This document shows positions 31,805 through 44,969 of a DNA stretch of 64,000 nt, piece by piece. Numbering within the stretch: the first letter of the stretch is position 1; every line of letters begins with the position of its first letter. The notes below the pieces were generated by a model, which was not told the origin of the DNA, did not search any database, and saw only the letters and a list, made by a program, of their open reading frames with translations. The DNA lies in contig OY821741.1 in NCBI GenBank assembly GCA_963682055.1, forward strand, positions 19,459,211 through 19,523,210. The letters run 5' to 3'. The position numbers were made by a program, and so were the translations under genes. The DNA comes from Primula veris (Eukaryota; Streptophyta; Magnoliopsida; Ericales; Primulaceae).

Positions 31805-34800
31805 CAGGGACAATCCAGACCCAAGTCAAGTAAGGCTTGGGTATAGGGCAAACAAGTTTTTTTTTTTGGGAGGAATGCTTCTGCCCAATATAAAGCCTAA
31901 TTTATTATAAACTCGATACTATCCCAGTTCTATATATCAATTAGCACGATGAACTGGGCAAAAGAAAACACCCACGTATATATATACATATCTATATATA
32001 TATATCAATTAAACACGAGAAGCAATCTGAAACGAATTCTGAAAATTGGGTTAACATCTCAATCAAATTTTTCTCTTTTTGGGCAACCAAAAAGGTATTT
32101 CTGTAAATTCTGATTCTTATCTAATGTTTTTTTTAGCTCATCTGTTTCTTATTTTTATATAATTGGATTGTTCATAAATTGATATGGGTGTCTTTTAATT
32201 TGTTAGTTGTTTGCATTTTACAATAAAGGATTACAACGTAGTATACATCTTATCTATGGTCTATGGACAAGAAGGATTTAGTGATTGATGTTAGTATGAC
32301 CCACTCCTATTTTTTCTGATAGTAAATAAATCATTAGAAAGAGGGAGCAATTAGGTGCTTCTTTGGTTGCTTGTTTAGGTGATGGTCAATTTTCAAAAGC
32401 TTTCTTGGTGATTTCTTATTTGATTACTTCTCTACATGAAACAATCTACTCCTCAAATATTTCTTAAATTAGTTATTATATCTTACTACTCCTATATATT
32501 AACTTATATGTAGTTTCTTGCCAAATTACCGTCGCAACGCTTAGTTTCGTAAGTTGGTATTTTTTTTTAAATACGCTTCTCAAAACATTCTGGAAATTCG
32601 AAACGAAATATGTGTGATGTCCTGGTACATGGTAATGAAATGTAAGCAGTACCAGTTATGAAAAAGTTGTAAGGAGTTGTAAATTACTAAATTGTATTTA
32701 TTTTACTGGAGACCACAACCATGACCGGTATTCATGAAAATATTTTGTAATAAATAGAAATGCAAAACATGCTTTAGGAGCAGGTGAGCAGTCTCAAATT
32801 TGATATAGAAAACACCCCAAATCTCTCTGCATTATACAAATCTGAGTTTATATTTCTTGAGAAAATTTAAATGCATTTGGCTTGTGTTGAAATTGGCAAT
32901 AATTGCAAAATGGTTGTCAAGGTTACTTCTAGTTCTATATGCTCCTTAATAGAATTTTGAATTGGCTGAGATATACAGTTTGTACCATATTCTGGTTGAA
33001 CAAAATCTAAATCTAAGGATGACATGGATATGATTAAAAAGGGAGCTGATGTAACATTCATAAATTGCATAATTTCCCAGCAGGGCCAGGGATATACAGA
33101 CATTACATCCCATCAGTTAAGTTTATAAAAATATACTCATATGGCCTACATTAGTCTTAAGACTTTTAGTGTAGTCTGTAGATTGTCATCACCGATTCTA
33201 ATTTAATGAGATTTTAATTTAATTATAAGTAGAGAATGTTATGTACTCAAAAGTGTTTGTTATAATGCCATAGTGAGATTTTGTGTCATTTGGGCCTTTA
33301 TTTATTGCATATTTAAGTTCATTTTTTTCTTACACGTTATAACCTGTTTTGGATTTGGTCATCCTTCGTAAAGATGTTTTTTTGTTGCTTTTAAGTAATT
33401 CACTTTTGTCTTTCTCGGCCTCAGTTATGGGAGCTTATTTGTTGATGCTATTTTAATTTAATTATAAGTTGAGAATGTTATGTACTCAAGCTTAATATAT
33501 TTAATGCATAGGTACTATGACGAAGAATGAAAAAAAAACAAAGATTCGGTAAAGATTCAATAGCAGAATTGCGGAGCTCAAAATAGAAAAATTAAGAAAC
33601 AAAAAGATGAAAAGGAAAAGAAACAACGAGGCTTACTTGATAAGTATATTATTAAAGTGGAAAATAAGTCTAACGAGAAAAGTCAATGTGTAACATTTAA
33701 TGAAGTTCCACTATATGATCCTATAGAAGAGAATGTTGTTCAAGAAGATGATAATGTAATTGATGGTGATGAATATGTGGAATCTTCAATTAATCTTGAA
33801 AAAGATGATGGGCTTGATGGTAACGGCATAACAAGAGTTTATGCCGAATATTGGGGAAATAAATAAAAATGAATATGCGGAGCCTTCGTTTAATCTTGAG
33901 AAATATGTTGATGTGAACTATGATCCGGGGTTATGAGGAGAAATTACGGAAGTGAAAAGAAGAATGTTGGTTATACGAGTTCCAATAAAAATTACAAGAT
34001 TTAGAGATGAATTTCCATGAAATATAAAAGACGGGATACTGTTTGCTAGCTCAAATTACACTCGTCATCAACCGATGGGGATAACTATGAAAGGAAATGG
34101 CTCGAATATTCTAATGAGTTAGATAAGGTATTTTTCTTTTGTTGTAAGCTATTTAAGCATAGAGTAATGCGATTTTTTTGGCTAACGATGGAATGAATGA
34201 TTGGCACAATATTTTGGCAAAACTCAAAGACCATGAAAACAATCCGAAACACGATGTTAATATTGTAAAGTTGATCGATTTGCAAAGGGGATTGAAGTTA
34301 AAGGCAACGATTGACAAAATGATAATAGCACAAATTGATAAGGAAAAAATCCGTTGGAGAGAGGTACTTGTTCAAATCATAACACTTGTTAAGAGACTTT
34401 CTCAAAATAGTTTACCATTTCGTGGAAAAAAAGAGAAGATTTACGAAAAAAATAATGGACTCGTTTGTCAATTTATAGAATTTCTTACGTAGTTTGATCC
34501 CATTATGAAAGAACTTGTTCGTTGTATGGTCATTGATGAAATTCAAAACCATTATCTAAGTCACAAAATTCAAAATGAGATAATAAGTGTAATGTACTAG
34601 CAAATGCGATCAAATCCAAAATCCTAGAAAAAAATGTTATGGCTAAGTACTTTTCGGTTATTCTTTATTGCACTCTTAATTTAAGTTATCAAGAACAAAT
34701 GTCGATTGTCATTCGATGTGTTGACATTGAAGATGATACTAAAGTTAAAGTTGAAGAGTTTTTTCTTGATTTTATTAAGGTTGAGAACACGTCGGGAGAA

Positions 34801-36453
34801 GGGCTTTTTAAGCGACTTAAATATATTTTGCATGCTCTTAAACTCGACTTTGATAATATACGAGGCCCGGGTTATGATAAAGGTGTACAAAATAAAGAAC
34901 TAGAAATTAATCCTAGAGCGATTTATGTACCATGTGGATGTCATACTTTAAACCTTGCACTTTGTGATATGACAAAATCTTGTGAAATGACAAAATCTTG
35001 TGAAAAATCTAGAGACTTTTATGGAAACGTGCAAAAGGTGTATACTTTATTTTCGGGTTCAACACATCGATGGGATATTCTTACGGATAAAGTGGAAATG
35101 ACGGTGAAATCTTTTTATCCGTAACCCGGTGAGAAAGTCATATTGGTAGTGTTAGAGCAATTAGATATCAAGAATGGGACATAAGAGATGCTTTGATTGA
35201 AGTAGCAAATGCCGCTAAGGATGATATTTCAAGGGCCGAAGCTAAAGGTTTGTGCACCAATGTTTTGGAAAATTTTGAGTTCTTGTTTAGCTTGTACATT
35301 TGGTTCAAGATTTTGAATAAAGTTAATTTCATTAGCAAAGCTATGCAAAAGGAAGAGATGACTATGGAGGATGGGATTCAAAAACTAAAAGAGCTCATTG
35401 AATTCTTTCAAGAATTTAGAGAAAATGCATTTGAAGGTTTGATGAATGAAGCCGAAGAACTTGTCGATGAGGTTGGAATAGATCTAACGTTTTTTCAAAT
35501 AAGAATTGTTCATAGAACTATGCGATTTGACTCGGATGATGAAGAATGTGGAGCACAAAGTCTAACACCGAAAGAAAAATTTAGAGTTACATACTTTCTT
35601 GGCGTTGTAGATCAAGCTCCTACATCACTTGAAGAGAGATTTACAACATTTGGTTTATATGAAGGATTATTTGGGTTCTTGTTTATTAAGAAGTTAAGAA
35701 ACGTTAGTAATGATGAGTTGATGAAGTGTTGTATCAAGATAGAAAATTTCTAACACACAATGGGAATAGTGACATAAATGGGAAAACTTTGTTTGGAGAG
35801 ATTAGAAACTTAAAAGATTTATTGCCAAAAGAAACAGTAAAAGCAATCGTCAACGTTCTTGGGTTCATTAGGTCTTATCACGAAGATGGTGGGTTTCGAA
35901 ATGTGTGGATTGTATATCGAATTTTGTTGACGATTCCCGTCACGGTTGCTTCGGTAGAAAGAAGCTTTTCTAAGTCAAAGTTAATAAAAAACTATCTTAG
36001 AAGTACCATGTCACAAGAAAGACTAAGCGGATTAGCTATGATATCGATCGAGGAGAAACTACTAGAAGTACTTGAATATGATGATTTAATTGGAAGTTTT
36101 GCTTCAAAAAATAAAAGTAAGACTAAATTTCTTAAATAGTAAGTTTTTAATATATTTTTGCCGAGTTAACCTTGTATTATGGAATGAAAATATTATATTT
36201 TGTTACTATTGTTGTTAATATATTGGAATTTCACTTGTATTATGTTGGAACAAGTCTAAATTAAAGCTGATTTTATTTTATTTTTGCTTGATAAAAATGC
36301 TATGGGTAACCGAATAATTTGAGTATTGGACAATCCATGGAGTCGGGTTATATACTATATATATACTCAAAACATTTAAATATTTTGGTACCTTAATTTT
36401 TCCGGACCCAGTAGGTGAGCACTGCTTGCCTGGCCAAAAACTGGTCCTGGCTG
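31805..36453 (+). mobile_element. Candidate degenerate hAT element
   Basis: The transposase remnant at 33520-36139 is flanked by possible hAT-type termini: CAGGGACAATCCAGACCC at 31805 and, reversed, CAGCCAGGACCAGTTTTTGG ending at 36453. The two ends are only loosely similar and the 8-bp flanks (TATCCGAT, TAGTTATT) do not match, so the boundaries are tentative. The left 1.7 kb (31805-33519) is AT-rich and non-coding. Confidence 0.4.
33520..36139 (+). pseudogene. hAT transposase pseudogene (ZMYM1-like / DUF4371 type)
   Basis: Open pieces on the plus strand line up with plant TTF-zinc-finger, DUF4371 and hAT-dimerisation proteins. They are an N-terminal lysine-rich then acidic part (33580-33865), a piece with NGMNDWHNILAKLKDHENNP (34178 on), LSYQEQMSIVIRCVD and CGCHTLNLALCDM (34639-35124), a middle part (35193-35753), and a C-terminus with SVERSFSKSKLIK and MSQERLSGLAMISIEEKLLE (35726-36139). 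Frameshifts and stops separate them, and the conserved SxTRWxxR segment is partly missing near 35125. This is a dead copy of a cut-and-paste transposase acting in the nucleus. The last part has the best preserved reading frame. Confidence 0.85.
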
Positions 36454-37698
36454 TAGTTATTATTTTATTTTTTTTAGCTGATGTCATTTTTTAAGCTATA
36501 TATGCTTTCTGTTTAACTGCCTAAAAGTCTTTTCAAGACATAAAGAACCAAAGTTTATAGATCGCATATTGTTTCACGCATCATGTAGCTGAATGAAAAG
36601 TTTGCTACAGGCACCAGATAATTCACAAATATAATCTTAATATGAAAAATACATCAACTTGGAATTTGAATTTTTGAATTGTCATGGCCAATTAATATCC
36701 GATACAGATTTTGTAGCATGTGTTTCTACTTTCTACACTTTTAGGTATTGTGCTCTTGTTTTTCCCTTGATAACTAGTACCACACTTGGTACAACACCGT
36801 AAGTCCACAAACTCAATTAGGCTAACAAGTAACAACTGCTTTTGACAAAAGATTCATATCAAACGGTGCAGACATGCCCGAGCAAGATGTACCCGTGCCC
36901 TTAAATCGGCCATGCAAAAGCCTAGCTAAGAGGCTACTAATAACAACATTATACCTTAGTGTGTATATATCAAAAATATAAAGGCATGACTAGAAATCTT
37001 GACAAATTCAGATTTACTCTTCGGTTTTACTAGCAACAATGAGAAGGTGAGAATCAAGGAAAATGTGAAATAGAGTTATTGACTGAAAACTACTTACGGT
37101 CTTTTTTAAAAATCAACTTAAAAATTAGATTTTAAAAATATTAATTTTTTTTAGCTTTTATAGCCTAAAAATCCGATTGTGAGAACCTAAATAATCCGAC
37201 TGTCCAAACATTCACATATTTTACTATTCAAAAATCCAAACAGTCAACCAAAAAAATCTTTTGCCAAACGAAACCTTAGTCAGAAGATTGTGGACTACAA
37301 ACCTTTTGTTTTCTGCATAAGCATACAACCAAAACCTTACTCCGGGGATTCACTATAAACTACAGTATAAAGTTTTTAAGCTCCTGTAGAACGAGAATTG
37401 GTACTTCAGTGGATCTATTTGAACATTGGAAATAGACCACAGGCTTTGCCTCAAGTGAACTTGGCCCGATTTCTCATCAACCCTTTGTCATTCTGGTTTG
37501 CAAGTCTTGAAAATTATCGAAGAAACTCGGATACATTGATAAAAGCATAGAACTACATATCAAACACACTGTCTTGGCATTTCGAATCTATAACTACCTT
37601 GAATAAAAGAGTACTCTATCTTACAATTCAAAAAATAGCACCATAATGGCTTATCATGTAACAGGCCAGATCCAATAGGGCATCACACGGCTAAATAA
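36454..37698. other. AT-rich spacer, no gene seen
   Basis: No coding region is supported. A possible MITE fragment with GATTATTTAGGTTCTCACAA (reversed) occurs near 37155-37200. AATAA at 37694-37698 is the target-site duplication of copia-2. Confidence 0.5.
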
Positions 37699-38180
37699 TG
37701 TTGGCTACGTTGTAAATAAACACAATAATTTCTACGGAAAAGAAATGGACAAATAAACAGAAAATGGTTTCCTCAAATATATAAATATCAATTACAATCT
37801 TCAAAATTAAGTGTATGTAAATGATATCAAAATGGACTAAAGTCCCGCCACCTCTGCTTCTGGCTAAATAGGGCACTTCGTTTCCAAGGTACAACGTCTA
37901 TCGTATGTGACTCAACGGAAACGGATGCGAGCCACGGTCGGACCGTTGGTGGTGCGGAACTCTCTCTCTATATGTATCCATATATGTATGTGTGTGAATG
38001 TGTATATATGCCATGTATTTTCTTTGTCATGGAAAAGTCTATTGAAAAATGATGAAAGACCATCATATTTATGCAAAGTTTGTTACTCATGAAAGCCATC
38101 AATATGGGGATATAAATATTTTGAAACTCCTACAACTTAATTGCATTCAAAACAAAACAAAGCCAAATGTTTTTCCAACA
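37699..38180 (-). repeat. 3' LTR of copia-2, with a 45-bp deletion
   Basis: 482 bp. Compared with 44015-44542 it lacks 45 bp (the block at 44161-44205 there), which contain the segment complementary to the priming site. Elsewhere it is closely similar. Confidence 0.9.
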
Positions 38181-38196
38181 ATCCTCCACATGAATG
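38181..38196 (-). promoter_or_regulatory. Polypurine tract of copia-2
   Basis: The minus strand reads CATTCATGTGGAGGAT, then TGTTGGAAAAA of the LTR. It is nearly identical to the tract of copia-4. Confidence 0.75.
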
Positions 38197-38762
38197 CAAT
38201 CATTAAACATGCATAGTGCAACAAAATGCAATCGAGAGAACCATGAGAATTCACTGTATAAGGACAGGTAGCGCGCGCCTTGAACCTGCCATAGTGAAAT
38301 ACCTTTCGAATATACTTGTCTTAGGTAGCGTAATGCTTTGAACCTTTAGCGTTTTGTGTATAACAAAATAATACCCGCACAGTGCATTCTCTACACCACT
38401 TACTAGGCCTTTTAGTTGTTGTCCATATTTGGTCATGGACTGCCTTGGCAAATTCAACCGAGTGCTCTCGCGATTTAGCCCTAGCTCATCACATAGTATC
38501 GGCCATACACACTCGTTATAGGTGATTTTCAAGTCAAGGGTGTCCTGACTCACCCCACTCGATCTTCGAGATACTTGATTCATTAAGAGGCTCACGCTCA
38601 CCCTTACAATGGTACAGGTCTATCACTCTTTCATCATAGAAATGGGCTAAGAACTTGTGTTCTCGAGTGCTTTGTTCGGTTACCCGCAGAATTCAGTTTC
38701 CCATTGAAGCAGAGACTGAAGTTTCCAGTTCAGGTTGGGTTACCTATGCGAAAGTTTCCAAT

Positions 38763-39450
38763 TTATTGGGCTTCAAACCCCATTTCCCTCGATGATGCTC
38801 CAACTCCTCCACGAGTCAAGCATTTTGTATATGGATCCGCATTATTATCTTTAGACCTTGCAAAGTCTAAGGACACCACACTGTTTGCTAGCAATTCTTT
38901 TTGCGGACTTGTGTCTCCGACGACTATGTCATGAATTTGTCGGGACTTTCCATTATACAATTACTCTGATCCCGTTCAATAATTGACTGACTTTATGAGT
39001 GCACGCTTATTGAGGGAACAAATTTTGACCACTTGGGAATACCTCCAAAAACTTCTCAGCCAATCTGCCTTTTTTCAGTGTCTACAACATTATGAATTCT
39101 GATTTCATAGTTGATCCACGTATGCATGTTTGTTTTACAGACCTCGATGAGACTGCAACCTCTTTAAGTACAAATATATCCACTTGTGGACCTTGTACTG
39201 TTAAAGTTCGAGATACACTTTGTATCTAAATACCCTCCAAATATTTTGGACATCTCATATAATGCAGTTCATGATTGGCAGTATACCTCATGTATCTGAG
39301 AAGCCTCATTGGCAAACCTACTGAGTCTTCTCACTGAGTTGTCTATAACTGGTCTAGTGCAGTTATTGACGCACAAGATATTACCTATGATAAGTTAGGT
39401 GTTTGTTTTAGTCCATATAGCGACTTAACAAGTTTTTGCACCTTGGCTTA
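38763..39450 (-). pseudogene. RNase H and RT-connection remnant of copia-2
   Basis: The minus strand contains LYGLKQ-like sequence near 39420, then [26 protein letters not shown], and LYNGKSRQIHD followed by VVSLDFARSKDNNADPYTK. This is the C-terminal RNase H of copia with several stops. Between the LYGLKQ and CTRP blocks the RT C-terminal part is missing, so an internal deletion has occurred. Confidence 0.75.
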
Positions 39451-39849
39451 CTTTACACGGAACCACGACCCAATGGGTTGTTCCTAATTCTCTAGATCTC
39501 CATTTATAAAACACATGTTCTCATTAATTAATGATGCGTCTTTTTATATAGATTAGTGTATAGACATTAAAATTATCAAAACCGTCAGTTTAGTTAAAGT
39601 AATCGACTTTATTTCTCACGTGCCTATCAACCTCATTGTTGATGGTATCTTTCCATATACACATTATATGGATAACATTGATTATTTCAATGTTGTCGAT
39701 TCACCTTCACTCATGAAGGTCAAGTGACAAAGGAAATTTCATTACTTTCCCTTTTACCATGCCGAGTCACTTCATCTTCCTTACAAGATTCACTTTCCCT
39801 ACTATTCCAGCACCGTTTGAGTGTTCACTTGTCTTGGGTAGCGTAATTC

Positions 39850-41300
39850 TTTGAACCCTCAACGTATTGATCACACTCGCCAGGCGTTAGAGTTTTTGCA
39901 GAAAAATTTCTCTTTTAGAAAATATGCTTCTTGGGCATAGAACAATGTTCTATATGCACTTTAAAGCCATGTGCCTTATGCACTAGAAACCGATCAGCAC
40001 TATATTTTGTGCTTATCCGAAAAACACACAATCTACCGTTTTTTATCCTATCCAAGTCCTTCAAGGAACAAGATTGAGACCTTTCTTAGGTAGCACCAAA
40101 CTTTCACGAACTTATAGTCAGGCACCATGCCTTCTATAATTCTGACTGTTTGATCCAAGTTTCTAAGATGTAGTTTGTTCAACACATATCTTGCGGAAAG
40201 CTCACTTCCTGCACAAATTTAGAGTTTGACCCTGAACTTATCAACATGACATTCCAACCACACAATTATGCGAACGGTGTCTCCTGTTCACCGTTTCAAT
40301 CACACTGATCATGTATTCATATTCATGTGAATATACCATTTCGGAACTAGTTAGACAATATCTAACACGTCCAAGAATAGTCTATCATTTAACGATTAAC
40401 ACTTAATCATTGGATTAAAGTTGGTAGATTAACTCAACAGAACACACATGATTAAACATGTTTTCTGACAAGCCTTAATTCTCAACAATAGAATTCACGT
40501 ATTCATTCTTACTTGAATGAACATCTCGACTGATTTGTTTTTACTTATCATCAAGTAGACATATCAGTGTTTAGTACAACCATCAATAGAATGAGAAAAT
40601 ACCTTTTAACCCCTTCTTGATTTGCACTCTTCTCAAATGCATCAAACCATTAGGTTATGTACTCCGTTCGGAACTTCGAACTGAAGACTTAGCAATACAT
40701 TGCTTCGAACACAAACTCATATTTGTGTTTCAATTTAAATAATAGATTTAGAAAAATAAAACATTTATGGTTTTATATTTTCATGACCTACTATATCATG
40801 TCAAATAAGTGACTTAGTTGAATAACTCAACATGTCATTATTGACCACAAGAGTATCGACTAAAATCCTCATTTTGAACAAATAGTCACTCATGTATTGC
40901 CACAAACAAGCAAACTTATCACAATTTGATCATAGTGTTTTGGCTACCGAAAGGTTACTGCCCTTCAGGTTTAAAAAACCACTAGTCATGATTCAAATTT
41001 GTATACTTGCACTTGTTAGTGGATTTCGAAACGTTTAAAATGTTTCCACACATTAACGCCCACACAGTTCATGCATTCCCTTTGTCCTCACTCAGAACAT
41101 GCACATTTTAATTGAGACACTTAACTAGTTTCAAGGTGCTAAATGAATTGTATCATTTATTTCAGACGTTTAAGGTCTATAACACTAAACCGTTAGGTAT
41201 TTTTCCACTCATCCGCAGATGCATTAGGGTATGACTAGATTCTCGATCTGCAGTATCGATGGATTGCCCCCACATTTGGGGACACTTTCTCCCCCAATAA
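39850..41300 (-). pseudogene. Integrase-end remnant of copia-2
   Basis: Around 39950-40180 the minus strand reads PDYKFVKVWC and, in another frame, SADRFLVHKAHGFKVHIE and MPKKHIF. These match the copia integrase C-terminal block that normally reads VWGC, then VFIGYA, then YRFLV. Sequence up to about 41300 is probably more integrase and protease but is too diverged to call. Confidence 0.45.
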
Positions 41301-43998
41301 TAGTAATATAATATTATTAAATTACTATTCTCAATAATAGCAAGTTAAACATGTTCACAATATGTTTTACCAATAAATTAATAATATGTTATTTCAATAA
41401 ATTATTAAATGTTTTTCCCACAAAATAATAAGATGTTAATTTTAATAAATTATTAAATGTTCTTTCAGCTAATCAATAAGATGTTATTTTCAATAAATAA
41501 TAAAATAGCCGATACTTGTTTATTCTTAAAATAAAACTCAACGGCCATTTATAATTTGTCCAATTATCAAATTATTTGCTCTTAGATGAACAAAATTTGT
41601 TATTAAATAACCTTTCATCCAAATATGTAACCGACTCGTCAATGCAATTCGTAGATAGCTAATAAAACTTTCCATAAATGCCAACAACGACTGTCGTTAC
41701 AATATTTTATAACTCTCCAAATTAAATTACGATTAATCACAATTAATAAGAAGTTATAAACACTCATCATTTATCTCATTAATGATTACTGTTACAAATT
41801 TTGTAACCCTCCAAATTAAATTTCAATAAATCACAATTAATACGGATACCACCCATTATATCACCACATTAGTGGCTTTAATAATGGTGATTTTGAATTT
41901 GTAAACCCCGTCAATAATATGCACTCATGCAAAATTAATAGGAGTTACATCGACACCTACAATGTTCTGGTCAGTTCCAGTACCCACTGTGTTCCGGACA
42001 TTTCTCGCAGGAAACTGTTTGTTATCTCAAATAACAAACACGCACAATCTAATTTCGGAAAATGAAACTAAAACTCCTCCTTCGCAAACGCCAAATTTCT
42101 ATAACCACGCATTGTTTCAAGAAACTGATTTTGCAAGAGTATTCTAATTCATTCCCGAATAAAATTATCAAATTCTGAAAGATTTATTCAGTCGTAAACA
42201 CCAGATAAATCTGATTTTACACAGAACAATCTCAGAATTCAAACAGTTCTGTCGTAAGCCCCAAATTCTAAAAACCAGAAAATGATTTTACAAGAACTAT
42301 TTCGAACCAGTTATGTCGTAATCCCCAATTTAATGGCTTTTACTAACAATATAAATCTAGTCTCTAAGCAGATTGCTCATAAATCAATTTCCAGAACACT
42401 ACAAGATAATCCACATGTAACAGGAAAAAATAAACACTGTTACGTAATATGTCTCAGTACCCATTACAACCAATATTCTAACCACCACCATGAAACACAT
42501 ACCTTAATTGTACCGTTTCATTTCTATTCCAATAAATGACAATAACACCTCATTCATGGTTATACATAATCAAATATGCACAACACAAATACAATTTCTA
42601 TTAAGTATGCAATTTAAAACCAGTAACAAAGCCATAATACATATAGGCGTTATAAACTGAACCAACAAAACTCATCACTCATCATACACATATGCATGTC
42701 CCTAAATACACACTTGCTCCGAAGTGTAATACAAAACGTTTTCATAACAGACAAGCCATTATTACCAATATAAAATGCAATGAAAGCATTGAAGGAAAAC
42801 TTGTCTTATTACTAACACATAAACGTTTACCAAAAAAAACTTTGTTAAACAATAATAGTTGTATCCACAACTGCATCTCATGCATTTCATATCAAAATCC
42901 ATGATCTCATATATTCATTAATATAAATCAACAGAGTAAACCAAATCTTGACTTTTAAAATTCTGAATTATTCAAAAGGATCTCAAAACAAAACAAATAC
43001 TCAAATAAATGTTTATAACACCAAGGACGTTAAATAATTCCACCAGGACACAAGAACACACATAAAGTGGAAACTAGACCAAATAAAACTTATCATGTTC
43101 CAATCCGTTTCTAGTACATACTGTATAAAACTCTTTTAACGCATGTTACTCTATACATACATTTAACCAAAAAATTTATTTTCTTAAAAGCAGGTGCACA
43201 CCACCTCCTCATAAACATCAAAGGCCAAATAAATACAAATATATGCATCTCATAACATTCATATATTAACACAATATGAAATCTTATACAAATATTTTGC
43301 TCCACAAAATTAACTATAATTGTTACATAAACCAGACTGGTACTATTGGAATAAAATGTAACATCCAATTAACAAACCACAAGTTACACATGCAAATATG
43401 CAATATCTCAGTGCATATAAACGTGGCATGTTAATACCATTACACTAATAGAATCAACTCACATAATTAACATGTAGTATTTATATAAAATACAAAATGT
43501 AAAATACAAATGCATGCAATACAAGTCACTGGCTAAAGCCACTACCTTCCAATTAGGAATTATGGTCTTAACAAGGAAATTGTTAAATACCCATCTACAC
43601 CAATTCATACAAGAATTATACATTTGGCTTATAACATATACAAAAGTTAATAAATTAATTGGCTCATGCATATATAAAGGATATTCAACAATTTTGTACA
43701 AACTATTGAATCACCAAGATTAAAACAATCCAAATGTTTTCGATAATTCAACCGGAAACATGAATTTATTAAAAGCAAAGTTTCTCAATAAATGATTTTT
43801 CCAAAGAATTATATCAAAAACCACCAAACAAAATTAAAAACATGATATAACAATCTGAAACCATTATAGCCGTAAACATCAAATTTCCGAAACCAAAGAT
43901 TAAGAGAAAATAATTTTACTAAGAACGATTAAGGATAAAGAAATAATTTTCTGTAAATCCATACACCGAAATTATTGTATTAACGTACGAGACATAAA
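41300..43998. other. Unrecognised 5' interior of copia-2
   Basis: Very AT-rich sequence where gag would be expected. Only short open frames are present and none shows a gag or zinc-knuckle motif. It may contain further small insertions. I see nothing supportable as a gene. Confidence 0.4.
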
Positions 43999-44011
43999 AA
44001 ATATCGTTTAA
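43999..44011 (-). promoter_or_regulatory. Candidate self-complementary priming site of copia-2
   Basis: On the sense (minus) strand TTAAACGATATTT starts three bases after the 5' LTR end, where the primer-binding site belongs. It is the exact reverse complement of the sense-strand segment AAATATCGTTTAA inside the 5' LTR (44190-44202). No TGG or tRNA-iMet-like motif is present. Function as a self-priming site is inference. Confidence 0.55.
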
Positions 44012-44014
44012 CAT

Positions 44015-44542
44015 TGTTGGGTACGTTGTAAATAAACACAATAATTTCTACGGAGAAGAAATGGACAAATAAACAGAAAATGGTTTTCTCAAATATATAA
44101 ATATCAATTACAATCTTCAAAATTAAGAGTATGTAAATTATACCGAAATGGACTAAAGTCCGAGACGAGGTAACTGCAAGCAGTTTTCCTTAAACGATAT
44201 TTGCCCCGCCACCTCTGCTTCTGGCTAAATTGGACACTTCATTCCTAAGGTACAACGTCTATCGCATGTGACTCGACGGAAACGGCACCGAGCCACGGTC
44301 GGACCGTTGGTGGTGCGGTACTCTCTCTCTATATGTATGCATATGTGTATGTGTGTGAATGTGTGTATATGCCATGTATTTTCTTTGTCATGGAAAAGTC
44401 TATTGAAAAATGATGAAAGACCATCATATTTATGCAAAGTTTGTAACTCATGAAAGCCATCAATATGGAGATATAAATATTTTGAAACTCCTACAATTTA
44501 ATTGCATTCAAAACAAAACAAAACCAAAGGTTTTTTCCAACA
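44015..44542 (-). repeat. 5' LTR of copia-2
   Basis: 528 bp. It contains the 45-bp block that the 3' LTR lacks, the conserved block AAGGTACAACGTCT (plus strand, 44247-44260), and the palindrome AACTGCAAGCAGTT at about 44172-44185 near the priming-complement segment. Confidence 0.9.
44190..44202 (-). promoter_or_regulatory. LTR segment complementary to the copia-2 priming site
   Basis: The plus strand reads TTAAACGATATTT; in the element RNA it is AAATATCGUUUAA. It pairs perfectly over 13 bases with the site at 43999-44011. A related sequence, TTTAACCGATATTCG, is kept in the copia-4 LTR. Confidence 0.55.
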
Positions 44543-44969
44543 AATAACACGTGCAGTGGCATGTATTAGCCAAACCCTAACTAAAAAAAAAAAGACATTT
44601 TCAAATAAACTCGTAAACTAAAACACTTAAATAAATCATTTAAAAACACTTTTCAGTATTCTCTTACAACTCAATCGCAGCGGAATCAAACTAAGATTTA
44701 AGAGCTCTGTCTGTTCCCGACTAACTTGTTCTTAATGCTAAGTACCTGAAAAAAAAATTAAAACGAGTGGTAAGATAAACGAGATTAGTTAGTGACAAAG
44801 TCTAACAATAATTATATGGGACAAAAATATGATTTAGCATTCTTTTCTTTTATTTCAAAAATATCAACTTTAACTTTAATATAACAAAAAATCCCACTGC
44901 ATAATTATAGAATACTTTCTAGAAAATGAAACTGTAACAATTAACAAATAAATAATTTTCAATTATAAT

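Larger units (their letters stand above)
37699..44542 (-). mobile_element. Ty1/copia LTR retrotransposon (copia-2), degenerate, unusual priming site
   Basis: This is a 6844-bp element with LTRs at 37699-38180 and 44015-44542 and a perfect 5-bp duplication AATAA (37694-37698 and 44543-44547). A polypurine tract (TGTGGAGGAT on the minus strand) abuts the left LTR, so the 5' LTR is on the right. RNase H and integrase remnants are found on the minus strand. The site following the 5' LTR does not resemble a tRNA complement; instead it is the exact reverse complement of 13 bases inside the same LTR. The LTR and the 3' tail (38181-38700) are homologous to copia-4 at the right end of the window. Confidence 0.9.

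Noticed and set aside
37150..37290. Possible MITE with GATTATTTAGGTTCTCACAA ends
   Set aside because: I could not find a matching second end or a duplication.
38251..38601. 116-codon frame on the minus strand
   Set aside because: It is in the non-coding 3' tail shared by copia-2 and copia-4; the frame is not kept in copia-4.
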